Assembly: GCF_051414055.1 (NCBI RefSeq)
Contig: NZ_JBLKNX010000017.1
Span: forward strand, 73,913-137,912
Length of the DNA: 64,000 nucleotides
Direction: 5' to 3'
Origin: Halosimplex halobium
GTDB lineage: Archaea > Halobacteriota > Halobacteria > Halobacteriales > Haloarculaceae
In this document: positions 25,380 through 33,769 of the stretch, in pieces
Layout: the number at the start of each line of letters is the position of its first letter
Numbering within the stretch: the first letter of the stretch is position 1
Notes under the pieces: generated by a model
Databases searched by the model: none
Seen by the model: only the letters and a program-made list of their open reading frames with translations
What the model was told of the DNA's origin: nothing
Position numbers and translations under genes: made by a program

Positions 25380-25671
25380 GAGTAATTTTAAGTGAGGTGG
25401 GTCCAACAGTCGAGCCAAGAGCGTCACACCGGGCTGGCGGGACGTTGCTCCCGCGAGAAAGAGTCGGTGGCCGACGACCCTACCCGTCGGCCGGGGTGTC
25501 GCTCTCGCGAGCGAACACATGACAACGAGAGATGCACGCCGCCGTAAGTCAGGTGGCACGACGAACAGCCCGCTACCCCGTTTTACTTTCACCGGCGAAA
25601 TCCGCGATTTTGCCGGGACGGGGGCTGAATCGCTTTACTTTCACTTTCACTACGCGCGTCTGGATTACCCC

Positions 25672-25677
25672 TTTTAC
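25672..25677 (+). promoter_or_regulatory. TATA-like box for the 88-aa gene
   Basis: TTTTAC lies about 30 bp before the ATG at 25705 and supports that start over longer frames. TTTACTTTCAC occurs at 25582-25592 and again at 25634-25644, followed by CTTTCAC, so other promoter or regulatory elements may be present. Confidence 0.45.
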
Positions 25678-25704
25678 GTCCCCGACATTCAGTCACGCCC
25701 GGCT

Positions 25705-25971
25705 ATGTCGGAGAACGAGAAGGAAGTCGTCCAGATCGAAGACCGCCACGACCGGTGGCGGTTCACTTGTCCTCGTGGGCACCGTTCCTGGGAACCCACG
25801 AACCACCACTTCTGGTGTTCGAAGTGCGCCAGCGCCGAGGGCGTCGACGGCGTCTTCGACGAGCTGCGCGACAAGCGGAACGACGACCTACTCCGTCGCG
25901 ACGAGGTGCGACTGCTGACGCCTGCCGGACCCTATGACCGTGATCTCGACTATCGGGAGGGATCGGCGTGA
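25705..25971 (+). CDS. Small zinc-finger-like protein
   Basis: 88 aa starting MSENEKEVVQIEDRHDRWRFTCPRGHRSWEPTNHHFWC. CPRGH with HHFWCSKC forms a likely zinc site. Proteins of this look often precede integrases in haloarchaeal elements and may act as excision or regulatory factors (inference). The stop overlaps the next start (GTGA). Confidence 0.6.
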   Translation: MSENEKEVVQIEDRHDRWRFTCPRGHRSWEPTNHHFWCSKCASAEGVDGVFDELRDKRNDDLLRRDEVRLLTPAGPYDRDLDYREGSA

Positions 25972-26258
25972 CGCGCGAGTTCGTCGTCTCCGACGAGCGT
26001 CCATCGGTGAGCTACGGACCGACTCGGAATCTGGACGAGTGGGTTCTGGCGGTCACCTGCGAAGATGAGCGCGTCGAGATCGTCCTCGATGAACGAGCGA
26101 TGTATGACCTGTGGGTGGAGGTTCGGGGTGTCCCCTGGCCGGACCCGCCGAAGAGTCCGAAAAACGAGCGTCTCGTCCGCCAGTTGGTCCACGCAGCCAA
26201 CGGCGCCGATGAGGAGATGCTGCGGGACGCGCTCGAAGCCCTGGGGGTGCGACGATGA
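25968..26258 (+). CDS. Small protein upstream of the integrase
   Basis: 96 aa, GTG start. Mixed alpha/beta, acidic, with LDEWVLAVTCEDERVEIVLDERAMYDLWVEVRGV. No motif is known. It is coupled to both neighbours (GTGA before, ATGA after), so it is expressed with the integrase and could be a recombination directionality factor by position only. Confidence 0.6.
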   Translation: MTREFVVSDERPSVSYGPTRNLDEWVLAVTCEDERVEIVLDERAMYDLWVEVRGVPWPDPPKSPKNERLVRQLVHAANGADEEMLRDALEALGVRR

Positions 26259-27301
26259 GCGACGACGATCTCGTCTCTATCCCGCCCAAAGAGGCGGTCG
26301 AGCTTCATCTGGATAGCCTGGAGGATACGGCCGCGGACTGGACGGAGAAGGGCCACCGGAGCCACCTCCGGGCGTGGGTGGAGTGGTGCCGCGAAGAGGG
26401 TGGTATCGACTCGATGGACGAGGTGACTGGCCGGGACATCTACGAGTTCCGGCGGTGGCGTCGTAACGGTGGCTACTCCCGCGGCGAAGACGAGTTGGCG
26501 GCCCGGACCGTCCACACGGCCCTGACGACGATACGGTCGTTCCTGCGGACCTGCGCGTCAATCGAGGCCGTCCCTCAGGACCTGTACGAGAAGGTCCAGC
26601 TACCGACCCTGAGCCGGAACGAACAGGTGTCGGACTCGTGGCTCCCGCCGGAGCGGATCCCGCCGATTCTCGACTACCTGAGCAGTTACGAGTACGCGAG
26701 TCGCGATCACGTCATCTGGGTCCTGGTGTGGCACACCGGCGCCCGGCTCGGCGCGGTCCGCGCGCTCGACCTGGGCGACGTAGAACTCGATAGCGACGAG
26801 CCCGGGCTGCGGTACCGACACCGGCCAGAGACCGGAACCCCGCTCAAGAACGACGACCAGGGGGAGCGGTACAACCGTATCAGCCAGCGAGTCGCGCGAG
26901 TCCTACAGGATTACATCGATGGGCCGCGTGTGGAAGCGACCGACGAACACGGCCGGACGCCGCTCGTGACGACGGAGGCCGGCCGTCTGTCGGCGACGTG
27001 TATCCGGAACGCGTTCTACCGCTGGACCCGGCCGTGCAAGATCGGCGAGGAGTGTCCGCACGACGAGGACCCGGATACCTGCGAGTACGCCCGTCACACC
27101 GGGATGAGTTCCTGCCCGTCCGCCCGCTCGACCCACGACGTGCGGAAGGGGCGGGTGACGAAGTACCGGAACGACGGCGTGCCGCGCGGGGTGGTCGCGG
27201 ACCGTCTCGACTGTTCGGAAGAGATCCTCGACAAGCACTACGACCGAGCGAACGAGCGCGAGAAGGCAGACCGCCGATGGGAGTTCATCGACGATGAGTA
27301 A
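26255..27301 (+). CDS. int: Tyrosine recombinase (integrase)
   Basis: 348 aa. An N-terminal SAM-like core-binding domain (about 15-115) precedes the catalytic domain. Catalytic residues visible are Arg164 (HTGARLG), His294 and Arg297 (THDVRKG) and the nucleophile Tyr329 (KHYDRA). A Cys-rich insert (CKIGEECPHDEDPDTCEYARH) typical of haloarchaeal integrases lies at about 260-280. It appears intact. It marks the right side of the element whose left side abuts tRNA-Pro. Confidence 0.9.
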   Translation: MSDDDLVSIPPKEAVELHLDSLEDTAADWTEKGHRSHLRAWVEWCREEGGIDSMDEVTGRDIYEFRRWRRNGGYSRGEDELAARTVHTALTTIRSFLRTCASIEAVPQDLYEKVQLPTLSRNEQVSDSWLPPERIPPILDYLSSYEYASRDHVIWVLVWHTGARLGAVRALDLGDVELDSDEPGLRYRHRPETGTPLKNDDQGERYNRISQRVARVLQDYIDGPRVEATDEHGRTPLVTTEAGRLSATCIRNAFYRWTRPCKIGEECPHDEDPDTCEYARHTGMSSCPSARSTHDVRKGRVTKYRNDGVPRGVVADRLDCSEEILDKHYDRANEREKADRRWEFIDDE

Positions 27302-27698
27302 CACCCAACCTGAATCCACGAAAGTACCGAATATTGGGGTTCCGAGGGCCTGCAGCGCCCATCATTTTGCGTAACGGGCAACATTTGGAAGACGGCAGTA
27401 CGACGTATTTAAATCACCGCCCGTTTTGCCGATTTGATTTCATCACGTTCCGTGATGGGGGTCACCGACGTCGTGCGGTTCGCTAAGATTTAGATGACAG
27501 CGAGCGAGGGTACTGGTCTGGAGTCATCGGGGTCGCCACATCAATCCGACCGATGGACCACTTTCACCCCGGCGTGGGCACATTTAACATTGCCGTGGGA
27601 GACGACATGACTGTCGAATACTATGCAGAGAAAGACCCAGCCGGTTGCAGGTTTGTTACCGGAATTCGGAGGGTTCCCCACAGGAGGTTTCTAACATC
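27302..27698. other. Intergenic region between integrase and Mre11-like gene
   Basis: No credible gene in 397 bp. Visible signals are a TATA-like GTATTTAAATC (27409-27419), the inverted repeat CATCACG-TTC-CGTGATG (27441-27457) and the motif GGACCACTTTCACCCCGG (27555-27572), which recurs at 38678. CAGGAGG (27681-27687) is a strong ribosome-binding site for 27699. No copy of the tRNA-Pro 3' end is seen. Confidence 0.5.
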
Positions 27699-29102
27699 AT
27701 GCGTATTGCCCACGCCGCCGACATCCATCTCGGTCACCGCCAGTACGGCCTCAAACAACGGGAAACGGACGCTCGCCTGTCGTTCCAGCACTTCCTGTCG
27801 CAGGCGCGCGAGCGAGGCACGGACGCGATTCTGATACCGGGCGACCTCTTCGACTCCAGAGACATCCGCCCGCAGACGCTCCAGCAGACCGAAGCGTTAC
27901 TCGAGGACGTCGAGCAGCCCGTCGTCGTCTCGCCCGGCAATCACGACGAGAACATGAGCCGTCGGCGGGATCTGACGTGGCTGGAGTACCTGAACGACAA
28001 GGGGCTGATAACGCTTCTATCGGCGGAGCTATCGGGCGACCGGGCAACCTTTGCGCCGACGGACGTCACCGATCCGCGGCAGGGAGGAGGCGGCTACGTG
28101 GACCTCGAAGGCGACGACGAGGTCGTCCGTTGCTTCGGCCTCCAGTACCGGGGCGCGTACATCGAGCGCGACCTCCCGAACGTCGCGGAGGGCATCGAAG
28201 CCGTGAACCAGAGCGAGGGGGAACCGGACACGACGATTCTCCTCGCTCACTTCGGCGTTGACGACGCAGTCCCTGACCTGGGAGCAAACGTGGCGCGTGC
28301 GGCCCTCACCGATCTCGAAGGCTTCGTCGATTACCTCGCCCTCGGCCACATCCACAAGCAGTTCGAGAGCGGGACGGTGGCCCGGAACCCCGGCAGCCTG
28401 GAAGCGTTCGATATCCAGGAGGGACGGTGGGACGACAGCCACGGCTACTACGTCTACGACACCATCGCCGACACCGCCGAACATCAGCTTTCGAAGCGCC
28501 GCCCGTACCACACGCTGAACTTCGACGTGTCCGGGTACCGCACGTTCGAGGATCTTCGCGCCGACTTCGAAACGGAACTGGAGAACGCGCGGCCGGACGT
28601 CGAAGACGTCTGTCAGCGCGATGTCCACCGCGACGGCCGAGGGAACCGGCGGGACCCGGTCATCAACGTCCGCTTCGAGGGGACGCTCCTGCTCGACCAC
28701 ACCACGTTCGACGTCGAGACGCTCACTGACCTCGCCGAAGACAAACTGGACGCGCTGTACGTCCAACCGACGAACCACACCGAACGGAAGGCTGTTCAGG
28801 ACCTGCTCGGCGACCTCGAGCGCGGCGAGGCGTTCAACCCGGACGGGACCGTCAACACCGACGCTCTCCAGGAGCGGGTGTTCACGACGATCGCCGGCGA
28901 ATCCAGGTACAGCGCGGAAGCGGAAGAGGTCGCGGAAACGCTGGATCACGTCGAGGGGCTGGTCAACGAGGACGGACAGGGCGTCGCGGAGGTCGCGGAC
29001 TACCTCCGGGAGCGGCGTCGTGAACTCTTCCCGGAGGGACCCGGAGAGGCGTCCGACGCGGAGAACACGGACGACGCGACGAACGAGGTGAGTTCCGAAT
29101 GA
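27699..29102 (+). CDS. mre11: Mre11-like DNA exonuclease/endonuclease
   Basis: 467 aa. Metallophosphoesterase motifs occur in order: DIHLG (Asp8, His10), GDLFD, GNHDE, LLAHFG and GHIH. Mre11 with Rad50 processes DNA ends. A strong Shine-Dalgarno (AGGAGG) precedes the ATG at 27699. The stop overlaps the Rad50 start (ATGA). Linkage with NurA and HerA is typical of the archaeal end-resection operon, while in an accessory island it may instead serve defence. Whether the genome has another mre11 cannot be seen here. Confidence 0.88.
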   Translation: MRIAHAADIHLGHRQYGLKQRETDARLSFQHFLSQARERGTDAILIPGDLFDSRDIRPQTLQQTEALLEDVEQPVVVSPGNHDENMSRRRDLTWLEYLNDKGLITLLSAELSGDRATFAPTDVTDPRQGGGGYVDLEGDDEVVRCFGLQYRGAYIERDLPNVAEGIEAVNQSEGEPDTTILLAHFGVDDAVPDLGANVARAALTDLEGFVDYLALGHIHKQFESGTVARNPGSLEAFDIQEGRWDDSHGYYVYDTIADTAEHQLSKRRPYHTLNFDVSGYRTFEDLRADFETELENARPDVEDVCQRDVHRDGRGNRRDPVINVRFEGTLLLDHTTFDVETLTDLAEDKLDALYVQPTNHTERKAVQDLLGDLERGEAFNPDGTVNTDALQERVFTTIAGESRYSAEAEEVAETLDHVEGLVNEDGQGVAEVADYLRERRRELFPEGPGEASDAENTDDATNEVSSE

Positions 29103-31822
29103 GTATCGTCATCGATCAGGTCACGCTGGAGAGCTTCAAGAGCTACGGCGACGAGACGACGATCGACCTGGGGAACGGCGTGACGGCCATCCTCGGCGAC
29201 AACGGATCTGGAAAGAGCACTATTCAGGAGGGGGTCGGGTACGCGCTCTTCGATACCCACCCCTTCCGAAATCAGGATCGGTTAGTCCGCGACGGCGAGA
29301 GTTCCGGACACGTCGAGGTTACGTTCACGAACCGAGCGACGGGAGAGACGTACACCGTTCGCCGCTGGGCGGGACGGTCGAAGTACGACGTCTTGGACGA
29401 GAACGGCGATAACCTCGGGTTGGACACGAACAGCGAGGTCAAAGACTGGATCTGCAACCAACTCGGTATCGACAACCCCGACGACCTGTCCGAAGCATGG
29501 GAACGGAGCGTTGGCGTTCCGCAGACGGATTTCCTCTCGGACTTCACCAAGACAGAGACCGAGCGAATCGACACGTTCGACCCGCTGTTCGACATCGAAC
29601 GATACCGGGAAGCCTACAAGTCACTCGGCGGGCTGGAGGAGGAGTTCGAGGGCGACATCGATGAACTCGAAGAGGAGATTACGCGACTCGAAGCCAAGCT
29701 CGAGGATCTTCCCGAGGTCAAGGACGAAGTAGAGGAACACGAGGAGGCCGTGGAAGAACTGGAGCAGAAACTCCAGTCGCTCGACGAGGAGATTCAAGAA
29801 CTCGAGGAGGAGGAAGAAGAGTTGGAGGAACTCGAGGACAACCTCCGGGAAGCCAGGCAGGAACTGGAGTCTCTCGAAGAGACGAAGATTCCCGCGCAGC
29901 GGGATGCTCTCGAAAAGGCGAAGGAACGGCGTGAGGAGGCGAAAGAAGCGAAGGAGATTATCGAGGATATCGAGGACGACTACCAGCGCCACGAGAACGC
30001 GCAGGACCGACTCGGCGATCTCGAGGAAAAACGCGACGAGCGTGACCAGCTGGAAGACGATCTTTCCGACCTCGGGGGTCAGATCGACCGTCTGAAAGAC
30101 CGGATCAGTCGCCACAAGCAGGACTTACGAGAGGTACGAGAGGCACGGGAGACGGTCGAGGAACTGGAACCCAAGAAAGACCGGTACGAATCACTCGAGG
30201 AACAGATCAGCGACCTCGAAGACGACGAGGACCGCATCGAGGAGATAGACGAGCGGCTAGAAGAAATAGACGACGAGATAGAGGAACTGGAAGCGGAAGC
30301 CGACGAGATCGAAGCGGAGATAGATGACGCCGAGGCGAACCGCGAGGAAGCCGAGCGGCTTTCTGACCTCCAGGAGGAGCGGCAAGACCTCATCGCTCGA
30401 GAGCAGCGGCTGGAGAACGAGAGGGATAATCTCCGCGACCAGAATCAGGAACTCCGCGAGCTCGACCTGGACGAGGAGTCGGAAGTGTCCTGTCCGACGT
30501 GTGACCGGCCGGTCACGCCCGACCACCGCGAGAAGGTCATCGAGCGAAACGAGGGCCGGATCGAGGAAATCACCGAGGACGAGCTCCCCGAGGTAGAGGG
30601 AGATATCGAACAGATTGAAGAGGAAATCGAGTCGGCACAGGACGCTAAGGAAGCAGTCGATGAAATCCCGCGGTTGGAAGACAAACTCGAACGTGTCGAA
30701 GGGGAGATCGATGACCTCCGCGAGGAGAAACAGGAGCTCCGAGACGAGCGAGACGAACTCGAGGACGAAGTCGCAGCACTGCCGGAAAAGCGAGACGACC
30801 TGGACGACCTCGAAGGCGTCGTCGATGACTACCACACGGCGAAGGCCACGGTCGAAAGCGCCGACGACGTCCCGGAGAAGCTCCGCGACACTCGGGACGA
30901 GCTGGGTGAGAAACGCGTCGAGTACCGCGAACTCCGGGACGACTTAGCGGAGTACGAGGGACTCGACGACGAGATCGACCGCGTTAAAGAGGTCATCGAC
31001 GAGACGGCGGACGCTCACACGAAGTACGTCAAGAACGAGGACGAAGCGGCGAAGCTCCCCGACCGCCGGCAGGAAGTTGAAGACGAACAGGAGGAACTCA
31101 AGGAACTGAAATCGGAACGCGACGACGTCGAGGATCGCGTCGAGTCGCTTCAGGAGGAGTTCGACGCCGAACGACTCAACGAGGTCCAGGAAGAGCTCGG
31201 GGAACTGAACACGCAACACGCCAAGACCGAGCAGAAACTCGACGACGCGCAGGAAGACCTCGAAGAGGCTCGAGACGAACTCGCGGAACTCGAAGAGAAG
31301 CAGGAGCGCAAGCAGGGCCTCGAAGACGAAGTCACCGAGTTAGAGCGCGACCAGGAGTTCGCTCGGTGGGCGCGCAACAGCCTCCAGCAGGGTGCCGAAG
31401 ACCTGCGCGACCTCATCACCAGCGAGATCGGCGACCGCGCGAACGCCATCTTCCAGCAGCTCCGCGGCAACCCGACGGAGACGCTCGTCTGGGACAAGAC
31501 GTACAACCTGCGCGTTCGCGTCCGCGGGCAGAACAAGCCCTTCGACACGCTCTCGGGTGGCGAGAAGATGGCCGCCGCGCTGTCCGTCCGGCTCGCAATC
31601 CTCGAACAGCTGGCGTCCGTCGGCGTGGCGTTCCTCGACGAGCCCACCGCGAACCTCGACCAGCAGAAAAAGCAGAACCTCGTGAACCAGCTGGACGACC
31701 TCGACCAGCTCAACCAGCTCCTCGTCGTCAGTCACGACCGGACGTTCGAGTCGATGACCGAGCGGACGATCGAACTCGAGAAGGACGAGGACCGTGAGGT
31801 GACCCGGGTGGTGTCGGAGTAA
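29099..31822 (+). CDS. rad50: Rad50-like SMC-family ATPase
   Basis: 907 aa. Walker A GDNGSGKST near residues 34-42. Two very long coiled-coil arms rich in Glu/Asp/Arg flank the zinc hook CPTC (Cys465, Cys468). The C-terminal head has the ABC signature LSGGEKMAAALSVRL and Walker B VAFLDEPTANLD. Length and hook position equal those of true archaeal Rad50. It works as a dimer bridging DNA ends with Mre11. Coupled to mre11 and to the NurA gene (TAATG). Confidence 0.9.
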   Translation: MSIVIDQVTLESFKSYGDETTIDLGNGVTAILGDNGSGKSTIQEGVGYALFDTHPFRNQDRLVRDGESSGHVEVTFTNRATGETYTVRRWAGRSKYDVLDENGDNLGLDTNSEVKDWICNQLGIDNPDDLSEAWERSVGVPQTDFLSDFTKTETERIDTFDPLFDIERYREAYKSLGGLEEEFEGDIDELEEEITRLEAKLEDLPEVKDEVEEHEEAVEELEQKLQSLDEEIQELEEEEEELEELEDNLREARQELESLEETKIPAQRDALEKAKERREEAKEAKEIIEDIEDDYQRHENAQDRLGDLEEKRDERDQLEDDLSDLGGQIDRLKDRISRHKQDLREVREARETVEELEPKKDRYESLEEQISDLEDDEDRIEEIDERLEEIDDEIEELEAEADEIEAEIDDAEANREEAERLSDLQEERQDLIAREQRLENERDNLRDQNQELRELDLDEESEVSCPTCDRPVTPDHREKVIERNEGRIEEITEDELPEVEGDIEQIEEEIESAQDAKEAVDEIPRLEDKLERVEGEIDDLREEKQELRDERDELEDEVAALPEKRDDLDDLEGVVDDYHTAKATVESADDVPEKLRDTRDELGEKRVEYRELRDDLAEYEGLDDEIDRVKEVIDETADAHTKYVKNEDEAAKLPDRRQEVEDEQEELKELKSERDDVEDRVESLQEEFDAERLNEVQEELGELNTQHAKTEQKLDDAQEDLEEARDELAELEEKQERKQGLEDEVTELERDQEFARWARNSLQQGAEDLRDLITSEIGDRANAIFQQLRGNPTETLVWDKTYNLRVRVRGQNKPFDTLSGGEKMAAALSVRLAILEQLASVGVAFLDEPTANLDQQKKQNLVNQLDDLDQLNQLLVVSHDRTFESMTERTIELEKDEDREVTRVVSE

Positions 31823-33054
31823 TGCCGTTCCATCCCGAAGCGGTCCTCGACGACCTCCGCGACCATGCTGGGGAAATCCGGGAATTCGCCGAGGACGAGG
31901 AAGAGACGGTCGAGCGATATCGTGAAGCGTTACGCGACGCGCTCGAGGAGCACAACGCGACCCCGCTCCGGGCGGAACTCGGGCCGGATCGGTATCCGGG
32001 CGCCCTGCCGACCGACGAGTGGGACGAGAACGACTCGCCGGTCGTCGGGTTCGACGAGTCCGCCGCGTGGGACAACCACGAGGCGGTGAACGAGTACGCG
32101 AAGGACGTGCTGGAGGGCGTGACGACCATCGCCGCCGACGGGTCGGAACTCGGGCCGGCGGACGAGTTCACGGTTCCGCTCGGGCTGGTGCAGGTCGCCT
32201 GGAACGCGAACCACCACCACGAGAACGGCGACTACGAGGAGGGACTCGACGCCCGCATCCTCGGCCCGGAAGCGGTTACTCAGGAATCGGACGAGGAAGA
32301 CGGCATCAGATACACCGACGGGCGGGCACCCGGGCACGAACGCTACCGCGACGAGGGGGAGACGGTCATCGACTGCATCGAGGCGTTCGCCGACCTCGAC
32401 CCGCCGCCGGTCGTCATCTACGACGGGCCGCTCGTGCCCACCTTCGCCAACACGTACTCGCCGGAAGTTCGGGACAGCTACTACCGGCGGACGATGTCCC
32501 GGGTGCTGGCCGCGAGCGAGCACCACGGCGTTCCGGTCGTCGGCTACTCCGCCGGCAGCAGTCGGACGAACGTAGCGAAACTGCTCCGCCGAACGTACCG
32601 CGACCGGCTGGGAGACGAACAGTTCGTCGCGGACTCCCGCATCCTGGAAGGGTTCACCGAGAACTGGGGCGACCGCTCGCAGGCCTTCGTCCACCGGCAG
32701 GACGGGACGATCGACGCTATGGAGTGCAGGTATCGTGGCGAGGAGTACGAGTTCGCCACCGACGTGCTGTTCGGGTACCTCGACATCCCCGACGGGGACG
32801 CGATGGACTACCTCGAGTTCCCGGGATGGGTGCTCCGCGACGGCATCGTCGAGTACGTGTTCGACGTCGTCCGCGCGGAGGCCGGCATCGGCCGCGGCTA
32901 TCCGGAGATCGTCCAGCAGGCGGACGCGAACGCCGTGCTCGACGCCGACGCGAAACGGCGATTCCTCGCCCTCGTCCAGAACTTCGCCGAGGAGGAGGGC
33001 CTGCCGATCGAGTGGAACGCCAAGAACCTGAGCAAGGAGCGCCGCCGCCGATGA
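31822..33054 (+). CDS. nurA: NurA-like 5'-3' nuclease
   Basis: 410 aa. NurA signatures are TIAADGSELGP at about 95-105 (the metal-binding Asp) and VVIYDGPLVPTFAN at about 193-206, with VPVVGYSAGSSRTNVAKLL later. NurA pairs with the HerA translocase to resect DNA ends. Here HerA follows after one extra gene. It is somewhat longer than most NurA proteins. The start overlaps the rad50 stop. Confidence 0.8.
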   Translation: MPFHPEAVLDDLRDHAGEIREFAEDEEETVERYREALRDALEEHNATPLRAELGPDRYPGALPTDEWDENDSPVVGFDESAAWDNHEAVNEYAKDVLEGVTTIAADGSELGPADEFTVPLGLVQVAWNANHHHENGDYEEGLDARILGPEAVTQESDEEDGIRYTDGRAPGHERYRDEGETVIDCIEAFADLDPPPVVIYDGPLVPTFANTYSPEVRDSYYRRTMSRVLAASEHHGVPVVGYSAGSSRTNVAKLLRRTYRDRLGDEQFVADSRILEGFTENWGDRSQAFVHRQDGTIDAMECRYRGEEYEFATDVLFGYLDIPDGDAMDYLEFPGWVLRDGIVEYVFDVVRAEAGIGRGYPEIVQQADANAVLDADAKRRFLALVQNFAEEEGLPIEWNAKNLSKERRRR

Positions 33055-33091
33055 ACAGTCGATCCGACCGCTTCACCCGAAACCCATCACT

Positions 33092-33769
33092 ATGACACAG
33101 AACGAGTCTTCCTCAGAGGAACCGGCACTCACGGAGAGCGATCTCACGCTCGGCACAGTCGCGGAGTCGCACTCCCAAATGGACTACGTCGTCGAGGTGT
33201 ACCGGGAACGGGAGCGCGAGCGACCGCCGGAGAAGCAGGACTACGAGTTCGGTCAGCCGGTGTACAGCACGACCACAGTTCGTGGGAACGAGTACGCCGT
33301 CGTCGGCGTCGTCTACGACTCCCAGCTCGTCGATCCGGACCAGGGGCGCGAGGGACCGCGCCTCTCGAACCCCGACCAGGAGATGTTCGTCCCGGGATAC
33401 GTGGACGAGAAGCGAACGCTGCTCGGCGTCGCGTTCCTCGGGTTCGCGCGACTCTCGTCCCACACGGAGGGTGACGGATACAGCCTCGCCGACGTCGAAC
33501 AGGAGATGCCGCGGTGGACGCTCGACATCGACGATTCGGTGTCCACGCTCTCGACCGAGGGGTTCCGGCAGTTCCACTTCCCCGAAGGCTCGCTCCGCGT
33601 GCAGTACTACGACCGGCTCATCTCCACGGCCGACCGCTTCGGAGCTGAAGTGACCCTCTCACTGATCGATCGCCTCCGGAGCGACACGCCCGCAGACGAG
33701 GACATGCTGGACGTCATCGAGCAGAAGGTCCGCTGGGAAGCGAACTCGGATCGGGGGGTCGTGCGATGA
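33092..33769 (+). CDS. Unknown protein between NurA and HerA
   Basis: 225 aa. An N-terminal beta-rich part (EFGQPVYSTTTVRGNEYAVVGVVYDSQLV) is reminiscent of the small barrel (HAS-type) domains associated with HerA ATPases. The remainder is mixed, with a helical C-terminus. Overlap with the herA start (ATGA) argues for a HerA partner. I do not recognise the family. Confidence 0.65.
   Translation: MTQNESSSEEPALTESDLTLGTVAESHSQMDYVVEVYRERERERPPEKQDYEFGQPVYSTTTVRGNEYAVVGVVYDSQLVDPDQGREGPRLSNPDQEMFVPGYVDEKRTLLGVAFLGFARLSSHTEGDGYSLADVEQEMPRWTLDIDDSVSTLSTEGFRQFHFPEGSLRVQYYDRLISTADRFGAEVTLSLIDRLRSDTPADEDMLDVIEQKVRWEANSDRGVVR

Noticed and set aside
27302..27700. Right attachment site repeating the tRNA-Pro 3' end
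   Set aside because: No stretch resembling GAGTTCGAATCTCGG is present here or further right in the window.
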